From: an uncultured SAR86 cluster bacterium
GTDB lineage: Bacteria; Pseudomonadota; Gammaproteobacteria; Magnimaribacterales; D2472
Assembly: GCA_902586925.1 (NCBI GenBank)
Contig: CACIJE010000001.1
Span: 458,104-522,103, forward strand
Length of the DNA stretch: 64,000 bases
Reading direction: 5' to 3'
Below are positions 34,297 through 43,026 of this stretch, in pieces (positions within the stretch are counted from its first letter, which is position 1; each line of letters opens with the position of its first letter). A program made the translations under genes and the position numbers. The notes beneath the pieces are model-generated. The model was given only the letters and a program-made list of their open reading frames with translations, was not told where the DNA came from and did no database searches.

Positions 34297-36276
34297 ATGA
34301 ATATTTTTTACTATGATATTGCTGTTGGATTGCCTTTAAGACAATGTTTTACCTATAAATCAAAAGAAGTAATAAAAAAAGGTAAAAGGGTAATAGTTCC
34401 TTTTGGAAGCAAGTCAATTGTTGGAATAGTTGTAAAGAAAATAGCAAAACCCAAGTCACTAAAAGGCTTAAAAGAAATAATCTCAATAACCGATGAACAT
34501 TCTTGTTTTAATGGATCAATATTTGAAGCAATTACATGGGCCTCAGATTACTATCATCATCCAATTGGCGAGGTTTTCTTTTCTTTCATGCCAACCCTCT
34601 TAAGAAAACAAAACGATAAAATTATTATCGACCTTGATGATAATACTGAATATAAGTTAAATGAAGAAGACAAGAAATTAAAATTAACTAAAGAACAAAA
34701 CATTAATCTATCTGAACTTAATAAAGTTGAAAAATTTAGTCCTTCATTAATATACGGGGTTACTGGCTCTGGTAAAACAGAAATATATCTTCAGTTAGCT
34801 GAAAAATTTATTCTTCAAAATAAATCGGTTTTGATTCTAGTACCAGAAATTAATCTGATACCACAATTAGAAAAAAGATTTAAGGATCGTTTTATTGGTG
34901 ATATTGGCGTATATCATTCCAGACAAACTCCAAACCAAAGGTTGAAGGTTTGGCTGCGATCTAAATTTGGTGGAATAAGAATCGTTATTGGAACAAGATC
35001 ATCAGTTTTGATGCCGTTAAAAAATTTAGGATCAATTATTATTGATGAGGAGCATGATCAGTCATATAAGCAAGCTGAAGGTTTTAAGTTTTCAGGAAGA
35101 GATTTGGCTATAAAAAGAGCTCAGATAGAAAATATACCGGTTTTTTTAGGTTCTGCTACACCATCCCTGCAAACTCTAAAGCTTGTAAAAGAGAAAAAGT
35201 TCAAAAAGTTTGATTTATTGAGAAGAGTAGATGGCAAAAAGCCACCAAAATTAATTCCTTTGGATATTAGTGACTCTCCTCTTCTTGGAGGAATTGCTAT
35301 TCAAACCATGAGCATCATTGAAGCAGCAATCAACAAAGGAGAGCAAGTATTGATTTTCCTCAATAGAAGAGGTTTTGCTCCATTGTATGAATGTGATAAT
35401 TGTGGCTGGGTTGCAAAATGTTCATCATGCGAATCAAATTTAGTCTTTCATAAGTCAAAAAACAGACTAATTTGTCATAAATGTGAATCCGTTTATGGGT
35501 TAAATAAAACATGTCCAGATTGCCATTCAAATGAAATAAATACTCTTGGAACCGGCACTGAAAGAGTTGAAGAGGTGCTTAGAAGTACATTTAAAAAAGT
35601 ACCTGTTATTAGAATGGATTATGATTCAACAAGACTGAAGGGATCAATTGAAGCAATTTATGAAAAGGCTAATAAAAGCAACGAGGCAATATTGGTGGGA
35701 ACACAAATGCTATCTAAAGGTCATGACTTTCCTAAAGTAACGCTATGCGTAATTCTTAATGCTGATGGAGGTTTATTAAGCCCAGAAATAAATGCAATTG
35801 AAAAAATCTCACAACAATTAATTCAGGTTTCTGGTAGAGCAGGTAGAAATAATAATCTTGCAAAAGTAATTATTCAGACTAGATATCCTAATGATGAAAA
35901 TCTAAAACAAATTAAAACTGGAGACTACAGGCTGGTTTCTGAGCAATGTCTTAAAACTAACAAAGCTTTGAATATGCCTCCATACTCAACAGTTGCAATA
36001 TTAAGAGTGACCTCACCCAGTCCAGAAAGTTGCTACAAATTTTTAGATAAGGCGAACAATCTCTTAAATGATAAGAAAAATGTTTATGTTATTGGACCAC
36101 TTCCATCGATACCATTAAAGGTTAAAGGGAATACAAGAAATCATCTGATTATTAAGTCCGAAACAAGAACTTATCTAAACAGAGTGCTTAAATATCTTAC
36201 TAATGAAATTCAAAATTGGTCTGAATCAAAGAAAGTTAAATGGACTTATGACATAGATCCATATGACATGTCTTAG
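34297..36276 (+). CDS. priA: Primosomal replication restart helicase PriA
   Basis: PriA restarts collapsed replication forks by recognising fork DNA and loading DnaB. The N-terminal 3'-binding domain is short, so the protein is 659 aa against 732 in E. coli. Walker A is GVTGSGKTEIYLQ and the DEAH-type box is IIDEEHDQSYK. Eight zinc cysteines run through CDNCGWVAKCSSC and CHKCESVYG..CPDCHS. GTQMLSKGHDFPKVTL and QVSGRAGR are the later helicase motifs. It converges on amiC with 4 bp between. Confidence 0.96.
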   Translation: MNIFYYDIAVGLPLRQCFTYKSKEVIKKGKRVIVPFGSKSIVGIVVKKIAKPKSLKGLKEIISITDEHSCFNGSIFEAITWASDYYHHPIGEVFFSFMPTLLRKQNDKIIIDLDDNTEYKLNEEDKKLKLTKEQNINLSELNKVEKFSPSLIYGVTGSGKTEIYLQLAEKFILQNKSVLILVPEINLIPQLEKRFKDRFIGDIGVYHSRQTPNQRLKVWLRSKFGGIRIVIGTRSSVLMPLKNLGSIIIDEEHDQSYKQAEGFKFSGRDLAIKRAQIENIPVFLGSATPSLQTLKLVKEKKFKKFDLLRRVDGKKPPKLIPLDISDSPLLGGIAIQTMSIIEAAINKGEQVLIFLNRRGFAPLYECDNCGWVAKCSSCESNLVFHKSKNRLICHKCESVYGLNKTCPDCHSNEINTLGTGTERVEEVLRSTFKKVPVIRMDYDSTRLKGSIEAIYEKANKSNEAILVGTQMLSKGHDFPKVTLCVILNADGGLLSPEINAIEKISQQLIQVSGRAGRNNNLAKVIIQTRYPNDENLKQIKTGDYRLVSEQCLKTNKALNMPPYSTVAILRVTSPSPESCYKFLDKANNLLNDKKNVYVIGPLPSIPLKVKGNTRNHLIIKSETRTYLNRVLKYLTNEIQNWSESKKVKWTYDIDPYDMS

Positions 36277-36280
36277 GTGC

Positions 36281-37534
36281 CTATATTTCTATTCTTATTA
36301 TTTGGCCAGGAAATATAGATTTATTTTCTAAATTATTAGTTTTGTTTATTGAATCAACTGTCACGCCAAATCTAATAGCGATCTCGGATAAAACGTCACC
36401 TTTTTGAATTTCGTAATTAAGATAGTTTTGATAATTCTCTAGAAGGGTGCCTGAAACTGTCACTTCTTTGAAATAGTTGTGAATGCCAAGAAAAATCGAT
36501 CTTGCAATCATTCGTCTTCCTGCCTTAGTTTTAAGTCTTCTTGCATCATCAGGATTAGTTATAAATCCTGATTCAACTAAAACAGATGGTATATCAACCG
36601 ATTTAAGTACTCTGAAATCAGCATATTCAACATTTTGTTTATGAATTTTAGTGAACGGATCTCTTTTTAGTTGATCTAAGATCTTCGTTCCTAATTCTTT
36701 GCTTTGATCAACTTTTTTCTTATAGGTATTTGGATAAAGAACTCTTGCAGCATCTTCATTGAAATCGTAAGACTTAATATTTTTTATTTGAGCTTGAATT
36801 CTCTTCCGTTCTTTTTCTGAAAGATTTCTAGCAACACTGCTTGAAGATTCTTCAGACCATATGAAAACTGATGCGCCTTTAACAGATGCTAGTCTAAAAC
36901 CGTCTGCATGGATTGAAATGAAAGCATCTGCACCAAACTTTCTTGCATTCTGATATCTTTCATTAAGATTAACCGTACTATCATCATTTCTAATTAGCAC
37001 TGCTTCATAACCTTCTGTATCTCTAAGAGTTCTTTGTAACTCTTTAGCTATCAACAAAGTAATATCTTTTTCTAAAATATTGTTACTACTTACAGCTCCA
37101 GGATCTTTTCCACCATGGCCAGCATCAATTGCTACTACAATATCTCTTATGTTATTTTTTAGCTCCTTATTTTTTTTAACATTAATTTTTAATAAAATTC
37201 CTTCATCTGTTTTCTCTTGAGTTGGTTTACTCCAATTAACATATTCATATAAATCAATAACTATTCTTGTTAACTCCTCTTTTGACGAAGCCCTTACTAA
37301 CTTGATAGGGTAATTATATTTTTTCTCAACGTCTGACTTTAAATCACTTTGGTATACATCTATAACAATTCTTGAGGGATCTACGAGAGAATAAGATTTT
37401 ATAAATGACACCTTGTCTAAAAGAAAGGATATTTCAGAAGATTCATCATCAGAATCTTTTATTTCATAAAATGAAATTTCATTTGAGAACACAAATGAAG
37501 AAAGAACTAATAAAAAAGATAAAATTTTATTCAT
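36281..37534 (-). CDS. amiC: N-acetylmuramoyl-L-alanine amidase with AMIN and LysM domains
   Basis: A periplasmic peptidoglycan amidase that splits daughter cells. Order: signal peptide (to about residue 17), an AMIN domain (about 25-120), the zinc Amidase_3 domain (about 135-365: VAIDAGHGGKDPGAV, EKDITLLIAKEL, SIHADGF, VESGFITNPDDARRL), and a C-terminal LysM (YEIQKGDVLSEIAIRFGV). The LysM makes it AmiB-like, so the symbol is approximate. It overlaps tsaE by 8 bp, as in the tsaE-amiB pairing of E. coli. Confidence 0.92.
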   Translation of the reverse strand: MNKILSFLLVLSSFVFSNEISFYEIKDSDDESSEISFLLDKVSFIKSYSLVDPSRIVIDVYQSDLKSDVEKKYNYPIKLVRASSKEELTRIVIDLYEYVNWSKPTQEKTDEGILLKINVKKNKELKNNIRDIVVAIDAGHGGKDPGAVSSNNILEKDITLLIAKELQRTLRDTEGYEAVLIRNDDSTVNLNERYQNARKFGADAFISIHADGFRLASVKGASVFIWSEESSSSVARNLSEKERKRIQAQIKNIKSYDFNEDAARVLYPNTYKKKVDQSKELGTKILDQLKRDPFTKIHKQNVEYADFRVLKSVDIPSVLVESGFITNPDDARRLKTKAGRRMIARSIFLGIHNYFKEVTVSGTLLENYQNYLNYEIQKGDVLSEIAIRFGVTVDSINKTNNLENKSIFPGQIIRIEI

Positions 37535-37988
37535 AATGTCTAATCAAACCTGAAAATAATTCATCATTATCATTAATCAACACATTTCTTCCATCCTCGA
37601 AATGCTCAAAAGATATTTTTAAGTCAAAATTTCTTTTTATAACAAGTTTCTCTGGCCACTCAATAATTATAATTTTTTTTAAGTGAGTTTTTCTATCTAA
37701 ATCAAAAATATCAATATCCTCAGGTTCATTGGTTCTATATAGGTCAATATGCAAGAAAATTACATCTCCAAGGTCATACTCTTCACATAAGGTATAAGTT
37801 GGACTTTTTACCAAGCCCTTCCAACCTGAATTAGATATAATCGACCTAGTTAAAAATGTTTTTCCAGCACCGAGATCGCCCTCAAGATGGATCTCAATTA
37901 TAGATTTATTAATTTCTTTTAGTTTCTCAGATATATGTGCACCAAGCTTATTGGTTGACTCGTCATTTTCTAGGTAAATTTTATTCAT
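37527..37988 (-). CDS. tsaE: tRNA threonylcarbamoyladenosine biosynthesis ATPase TsaE
   Basis: TsaE is the ATPase that drives the TsaB-TsaD complex in making t6A37 of ANN-decoding tRNAs. The Walker A is GDLGAGKTFLTR; SPTYTLCEEY and FLHIDLYR are the other signatures. 153 aa is normal. It overlaps nnrD by 4 bp and amiC by 8 bp, in a conserved nnrD-tsaE-amiB order. Confidence 0.95.
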   Translation of the reverse strand: MNKIYLENDESTNKLGAHISEKLKEINKSIIEIHLEGDLGAGKTFLTRSIISNSGWKGLVKSPTYTLCEEYDLGDVIFLHIDLYRTNEPEDIDIFDLDRKTHLKKIIIIEWPEKLVIKRNFDLKISFEHFEDGRNVLINDNDELFSGLIRHYE

Positions 37989-38809
37989 TTATTAAGTAAA
38001 TCTCTTATGGTTGGTATCAATGATGATGCATTTAAGCCGATTTCACCTGTTTTATTTCTAAATTCTTCTCCTGCTCTAGCATGAACAGCAACAGAAATTT
38101 TGCAAGCATCAATAATATCAACTTTTTGGGCTATTAGGGCTGATAGAACTCCAGCAAGAACATCGCCTGTGCCTCCAGAAGATAACTCTGGCCCACCTTC
38201 AGTACATATAAATAATTCCTCGTCACCATGAGTACAAATAATCGTCTCTTTACCTTTAAGAATTACAGAAGCTGAAAATTTATTTGATATTGATTTCGCA
38301 GCACTAACTCTATCCTCTTGAACTTCATTATTTGAAATACCCAAAAGCTTTGCAGCTTCGCCTGGATGAGGAGTAAGAACTTTATCTTTGCTTGTCTCTA
38401 AATTATTCTCACCTATAAAATGAAGTGCACCTGCATCCAATATTACTACTTCAAAATTATTTACTGAAATAACTTCATTAAAGATATTTTTAGACCATCC
38501 GTCATTTTTTAATCCTGGACCGCATAGCAAAACATCAATGTTCTCAGGCATAGAAAAACTTTTTTCAATGCCATATGCCATTACTTCTGGATTTCTTTTT
38601 AGGCTTGCCTCAACATTTATTGGATGTGTACTGAGATGAACTAGTCCAGCGCCAGAAAATAAACTTGCTTCAGATGATAATATTGCGGCACCTCCCATCC
38701 CTTCCGAACCTCCAACAACCATCACTTTTCCAAAATCACCTTTATGAGAGTTACTAGATCTTTCTAGAATACTTTTTTCAAGTGAATCGAAGTCGAATTC
38801 TTTTATCAT
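37985..38809 (-). CDS. nnrD: ADP-dependent (S)-NAD(P)H-hydrate dehydratase
   Basis: NnrD repairs hydrated NAD(P)H at the expense of ADP. The 274-residue ribokinase-like protein has KGDFGKVMVVGGSEGMGGA, VLTPHPGEAAKLLG and the nucleotide motif LSSGGTGDVLAGVL. In E. coli it is fused to the NnrE epimerase as one 515-aa protein; here only the dehydratase half exists. It directly follows the paraoxonase-like gene with no spacer and overlaps tsaE. Confidence 0.92.
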   Translation of the reverse strand: MIKEFDFDSLEKSILERSSNSHKGDFGKVMVVGGSEGMGGAAILSSEASLFSGAGLVHLSTHPINVEASLKRNPEVMAYGIEKSFSMPENIDVLLCGPGLKNDGWSKNIFNEVISVNNFEVVILDAGALHFIGENNLETSKDKVLTPHPGEAAKLLGISNNEVQEDRVSAAKSISNKFSASVILKGKETIICTHGDEELFICTEGGPELSSGGTGDVLAGVLSALIAQKVDIIDACKISVAVHARAGEEFRNKTGEIGLNASSLIPTIRDLLNK

Positions 38810-40180
38810 TTAGTTAATTTCTACTATCCCTAATCTGTCAGAATGGAATGACCCTAAAAAAACTTCATCCTCTATTGGAACAGCAACGGTGGGAAGACCA
38901 AAAACAGTTTTGGAAAATGAATATTCATTTTTTATTTCTAAATTATTTCTATCTAATTGATAAATAGAAAATGGTAGGGAACAACTTTTTTTAAACTCAC
39001 AATCTCCAACATCATTTGGTTGAAAATCTGATGAGGTAATCCAAATGTCATTACCATCTATATAAGGATTATCTGGTGCCTCAATAAACTTTTTATCTAA
39101 TTTTTTATTAAGGGAAAGATCAAATTTTGTTATCGAATCACCTTGGTTATAGCTTATATAAATAATATTCGAGTTTTCATCCAAAGCAATACCATTAGGA
39201 CCGCTTCCATCGGAGCCATCTATTTTTTTAAATTTATTTTCTATCCACTCAACAAGAAACCCTGTATCAGTTTTAATTATTGAAACGAGAAGCCATTCGT
39301 TAAGAGTTATTTCCCTATCGTACATATGAGAAGCATAGAAACTTCCATTTTTTCTTAAACTAATGTCATTAAAATAAAACTCATATGGCACATCTATACA
39401 TCCCCTCCAAACCATATTCCATGAATTTTCCTTTTTTACCATCTCAAACATTTCTATAGTTTCATCTGGATAATGGTTAATGACTCCAAGTTGATAACGC
39501 CCGTCATTTCTTTTTATTAAGTCAATTCCATGAGGACCATATTTTTTATTAATTGATCTTGTGCATCCTGGGTCGCCCCAAATATTTTCTTCAATTGCAA
39601 TATTTGGAATGATTTTAGTTTTTGTTTTTAAATCTAGTAAAGCAAAGTAGCCTGACTTTTGTTCTTCATATGGACCAATGCCTCCAAATTCTGACATAAA
39701 CAGAAATTTTTTATCAGGCGTTATCACTATATCCTCAGGATTTTTAAAATTACAGATCACTTCTAATTTTTTATCAGAACTACAATTACTTATATCTTTT
39801 TGAGGTCCAACATAGTCAGAGGAAACAGTATAAAATGCCAATGCAAAAAACATTATTGAAATAGCGCTCATAAATTTAAAATAATGGTGGAAGACAAAAG
39901 GTAGAGCTTTTTTTATTTGATTAAAAAAGATCAAGACAGCTAAGCCTCTTATGATAATCAATATTCCCAAAGAAAAAGTTACAATTTTCCATACTCTTTC
40001 ATACCAATATTGATCAGTTAATGGAACGTAAACACATATCAAACCAATTATTATTGTTATACCTGCAATAATATTAATGTAATTACTTGAAGTAATTTTA
40101 TCTTTTAGAAATTCAGTAAATGGTTTAATCAAGACTACAATACCTAAAGAAATAAAAAAAAAGAAATAAAAATAGTTCAT
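38810..40180 (-). CDS. Membrane-anchored paraoxonase/SMP-30-like beta-propeller protein
   Basis: A 456-residue protein of uncertain function. Residues 1-120 form four transmembrane helices. The remainder (about 125-456) looks like a calcium-type six-bladed propeller related to paraoxonases and gluconolactonases: EDIVITPDKKFLFMSEF, YGPHGIDLIK, FYFNDISLRKNGSFYASHM, GPNGIALDENSN, IDGNDIWITSSD. The His and Asn in HGI, FNDI and PNGI match positions that hold the active His and Ca2+ in PON enzymes. Lactonase/esterase activity facing the periplasm is inferred. It lies 2 bp after an alpha/beta hydrolase gene. Confidence 0.68.
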   Translation of the reverse strand: MNYFYFFFFISLGIVVLIKPFTEFLKDKITSSNYINIIAGITIIIGLICVYVPLTDQYWYERVWKIVTFSLGILIIIRGLAVLIFFNQIKKALPFVFHHYFKFMSAISIMFFALAFYTVSSDYVGPQKDISNCSSDKKLEVICNFKNPEDIVITPDKKFLFMSEFGGIGPYEEQKSGYFALLDLKTKTKIIPNIAIEENIWGDPGCTRSINKKYGPHGIDLIKRNDGRYQLGVINHYPDETIEMFEMVKKENSWNMVWRGCIDVPYEFYFNDISLRKNGSFYASHMYDREITLNEWLLVSIIKTDTGFLVEWIENKFKKIDGSDGSGPNGIALDENSNIIYISYNQGDSITKFDLSLNKKLDKKFIEAPDNPYIDGNDIWITSSDFQPNDVGDCEFKKSCSLPFSIYQLDRNNLEIKNEYSFSKTVFGLPTVAVPIEDEVFLGSFHSDRLGIVEIN

Positions 40181-40182
40181 AT

Positions 40183-41073
40183 TTAAAATAAACGTTTTTT
40201 AACAATATCAATAATTTCCAATGGCTTATCCAATGGAACATGATGAGCCGCACCAGGAATTTCTTCAAACTCCATAATGTCTGAATACATTTTTTTAATA
40301 TTGCCAAGAATATTTCCTGACATCAATAAACTATTTGCACCATGAATAAATAGAGCAGGACATCCAAATGAAAATTGATAACCAAACAATCTTTCCAAGC
40401 TATTAAACATAGAATCATCAAACTTCCATCGCCATCCTTCATCTGTTTTTCGAACAGAATGATCTGCTATATATCTTACAAACCAATCATTAAGGCATTC
40501 CTGCTCAGGTAAAAGCCTGAACCTTTTTAAAATAGTAACCTTATCTGGATAATATTTGATCATTCTTAAAGGACCGCCTTCGTGTTGCGAAGGATCCCAG
40601 TCGGGTGGCCTTATAAAGGTATCGATCATGATTAAGCTAGAAACAAGTTCTTTTTTTTCAGAGGCAACATATGCCGCAACTTGACCACCTAGAGAATGTC
40701 CAACAATGAAGACATTATCAATGAGCTTAGCTGATTTTTCTTTTTCAATAATTGAAATAATACATTGACCAAAATCTTTGATGCTGTATTCATCTCTAAA
40801 ACCAGAATCACCCATGCCTGGAAGATCAACCGCGATCACATTAGTATTTTCTGTAAAATGTGGAGCTATTGGATACCACCATTTTTTATGTGCTCCAGTA
40901 CCATGGATAAATATAAGCAGGTTTTTACTTTCTGAGTCACAATCCCATTGTGAATAAGAGAGATTTCCTTTTGGATTCTCAATTTTGCATTCTATTGGCT
41001 CTACTTTAATGGCTTCAAAAAACCATTCAGGAGCATTTGCTATATCTTTAATTAGATTGTCAGTGATTCTCAT
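40183..41073 (-). CDS. Alpha/beta hydrolase
   Basis: A 296-residue soluble hydrolase. I start at the ATG at 41073 (MRITDNLIKDIANA); the track adds eight residues. The oxyanion HG motif is FIHGTGAHKKWW, the nucleophile elbow is VGHSLGGQVA, and a C-terminal histidine lies in GAAHHVPLDKP. Similar proteins hydrolyse esters, epoxides or C-C bonds; the substrate is not readable. Its start is 32 bp from the divergent Nudix gene, and the PON-like gene follows at 2 bp, suggesting joint ester or lactone metabolism. Confidence 0.85.
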   Translation of the reverse strand: MRITDNLIKDIANAPEWFFEAIKVEPIECKIENPKGNLSYSQWDCDSESKNLLIFIHGTGAHKKWWYPIAPHFTENTNVIAVDLPGMGDSGFRDEYSIKDFGQCIISIIEKEKSAKLIDNVFIVGHSLGGQVAAYVASEKKELVSSLIMIDTFIRPPDWDPSQHEGGPLRMIKYYPDKVTILKRFRLLPEQECLNDWFVRYIADHSVRKTDEGWRWKFDDSMFNSLERLFGYQFSFGCPALFIHGANSLLMSGNILGNIKKMYSDIMEFEEIPGAAHHVPLDKPLEIIDIVKKRLF

Positions 41074-41105
41074 AAGCAGTATTCTAAGCCATATCAATTA
41101 AACAT

Positions 41106-41897
41106 ATGAATAAAAATTTAACTCCTGCTGCAACTATTCTTGTTTTAAGGGATTCGAAAGAGGGAATTGAGGTCTTAATGGTAAAAAGATCTAAAAAACC
41201 ACCCTTTGGAAACTTATATGTTTTTCCTGGTGGAAAGATTGATGAAGATGACCTTCAAAAAGAATGGAAATCATACTGTGATGGATATAATGATTCTATA
41301 GCTTCTGAAATTCTTGGTGTAAACGAGTGCGGTTTGAGCTATTGGATAGCTTGTATTAGAGAGAGCTTTGAAGAGGTCGGAATATTATTAGCAAAAAGAA
41401 AGTCTGGAGAAAAACTTGACTTAGAAGGTAAGGATAAAAATAAGTTTGACAAATATAGAAACGATCTAATCAATCATGAGATATCTTTTTTAGAAATTTG
41501 TAAGAGAGAAGAGCTAATTCTAACTGCTAAAAATATTGCACCATTATCTCATTGGATTACGCCTGATTTTGAAATAAAACGTTTTGATACAAGATTTTTT
41601 ATTGCATATTTGCCTGAAAATCAAATTGTTCAGCATGATGGTATGGAATTAACTCATAGCTTATGGATAAATCCAAATAACGCACTAAAAAAGGCAATGG
41701 AAGGTGACATGCAGATGATTTTGCCTACAACGGAAAATCTAAAATTATGTTCAAATTTTACTTCTGCAAGAGAAATGCTTGAAAACCAAAAAAATTTAAC
41801 GAAAAATGATATAAAACCTATATTACCTAAGTTTTTTAAAGATAATGGAACATGGAATGTTTTGTTTCCAGAAGATGAAGGTTACGAGAATTACTAA
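41106..41897 (+). CDS. Nudix hydrolase with interrupted box (NUDT19-like)
   Basis: A 263-residue Nudix protein. The box is split: it opens with YVFPGGKIDEDD and its catalytic half IACIRESFEEVGILLA comes only after about 40 inserted residues. This interrupted box is known from NUDT19/RP2p, a CoA diphosphatase. Activity on CoA or acyl-CoA esters is therefore plausible. Its stop shares one base with the next start (TAATG), tying it to the MBL hydrolase. Confidence 0.85.
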   Translation: MNKNLTPAATILVLRDSKEGIEVLMVKRSKKPPFGNLYVFPGGKIDEDDLQKEWKSYCDGYNDSIASEILGVNECGLSYWIACIRESFEEVGILLAKRKSGEKLDLEGKDKNKFDKYRNDLINHEISFLEICKREELILTAKNIAPLSHWITPDFEIKRFDTRFFIAYLPENQIVQHDGMELTHSLWINPNNALKKAMEGDMQMILPTTENLKLCSNFTSAREMLENQKNLTKNDIKPILPKFFKDNGTWNVLFPEDEGYENY

Positions 41898-42700
41898 TGC
41901 ATGAACTAATAAAAAAAATTACTGCTAATAATGGGGGTGTCTTTACTGGAAGTGGTACCAATACTTATTTAATAGGATCTGAGGATATTACTTTGATTGA
42001 TCCCGGCCCAAATTTACCTGATCATGTTGAAAAAATTCTCTTAGAAGGTGGAGATAAAATTAAAAGAATTCTAGTTACTCATACTCATAAAGACCATTCG
42101 CCTGCTGCATCACCAATTGCAAAAAAACTTAATATTCCACTATTTGGCAGATTAGTTGATAGAGAGTCTCAATGGGAGGATGAAACTTTTGTTCCAGATA
42201 CAGTGTTAAGTCATGGAGATAAAATTACAACTAACGAATACTCGATTGAAGCTATACACACGCCAGGGCACGCATCCAATCATTTATGTTTTTATCTTGA
42301 AAAACAAAAGTGTTTGCTTACAGGTGATCATATTATGGATGGTTCAACTGTTGTAATTGCGCCTCCAGATGGTGACATGACCGAATATATTAACTCTTTG
42401 AAACTCCTTGAGAATTATGAAATTGATTATTTTGCACCTGGGCATGGAAATTATATGGAGGAACCATCAAAAACTATTCAATCTATAATTCGACATAGGC
42501 TATCAAGAGAAACAAAGGTTATTAGATGTGTTGAAAAAAATAAAGATTCTAGTATCGATGAGTTGTTATTACTAGTTTACGATGACGTTCCTGATATGCT
42601 TCTTCCTATTGCAAAAATGAGCTTACTGGCTCACCTAATTAGATTGGAATCGTACGGAAAGATAGAAAATATTGATAATACTTATTCATTACTTTCTTGA
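41897..42700 (+). CDS. MBL-fold hydrolase, LACTB2-like
   Basis: A 267-residue metallo-beta-lactamase-fold protein. Metal ligands are in THTHKDHSPAA, IHTPGHASNHLCFYL, LTGDHIMDGS and the final FAPGHGNYM. A C-terminal winged-helix-like region (about 215-267) resembles LACTB2, an RNA endonuclease, but a thioesterase or other hydrolase role is equally possible. It is translationally coupled to the Nudix gene and its 3' end overlaps the convergent lipoprotein gene by 19 bp. Confidence 0.85.
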   Translation: MHELIKKITANNGGVFTGSGTNTYLIGSEDITLIDPGPNLPDHVEKILLEGGDKIKRILVTHTHKDHSPAASPIAKKLNIPLFGRLVDRESQWEDETFVPDTVLSHGDKITTNEYSIEAIHTPGHASNHLCFYLEKQKCLLTGDHIMDGSTVVIAPPDGDMTEYINSLKLLENYEIDYFAPGHGNYMEEPSKTIQSIIRHRLSRETKVIRCVEKNKDSSIDELLLLVYDDVPDMLLPIAKMSLLAHLIRLESYGKIENIDNTYSLLS

Positions 42701-43026
42701 TTTTTGTTGTTATCTTGATCTTTTAAGCTAATATCAAGTTTAAATTTTTTCTTATCTTTTTTCTCATTATTGATTTTTTTTGTTTCATTTTCAGCAACTT
42801 TATTGTCAAAGCAGTCGTTAGAATCATACATTTGATTGTTAGTAACTTCATGAGATACATTAATTGGAGTTGGTGGCTGTGGGACTGGAACCTGCATACA
42901 AGATATTAAAATTTTAGAATTTACTTTGCTTAAAGTTGCAGGTTCAGCATTTGGAAGTAAAGATTTATCGTAATTTTGATTAGTGTTACATCCAAATAAA
43001 ATCAATAAAGGAATTATTTTCTTCAT
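42682..43026 (-). CDS. Small hypothetical lipoprotein
   Basis: A 114-residue protein of unknown function with a short lipoprotein signal ([13 protein letters not shown], Cys13). The mature part is low in hydrophobic residues, with a PVPQPPTPI stretch and a Lys/Asn/Asp-rich tail, so it is probably largely disordered. It overlaps acs by 4 bp at its start and the MBL gene by 19 bp at its end. Nothing suggests a specific role. Confidence 0.65.
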   Translation of the reverse strand: MKKIIPLLILFGCNTNQNYDKSLLPNAEPATLSKVNSKILISCMQVPVPQPPTPINVSHEVTNNQMYDSNDCFDNKVAENETKKINNEKKDKKKFKLDISLKDQDNNKNQESNE

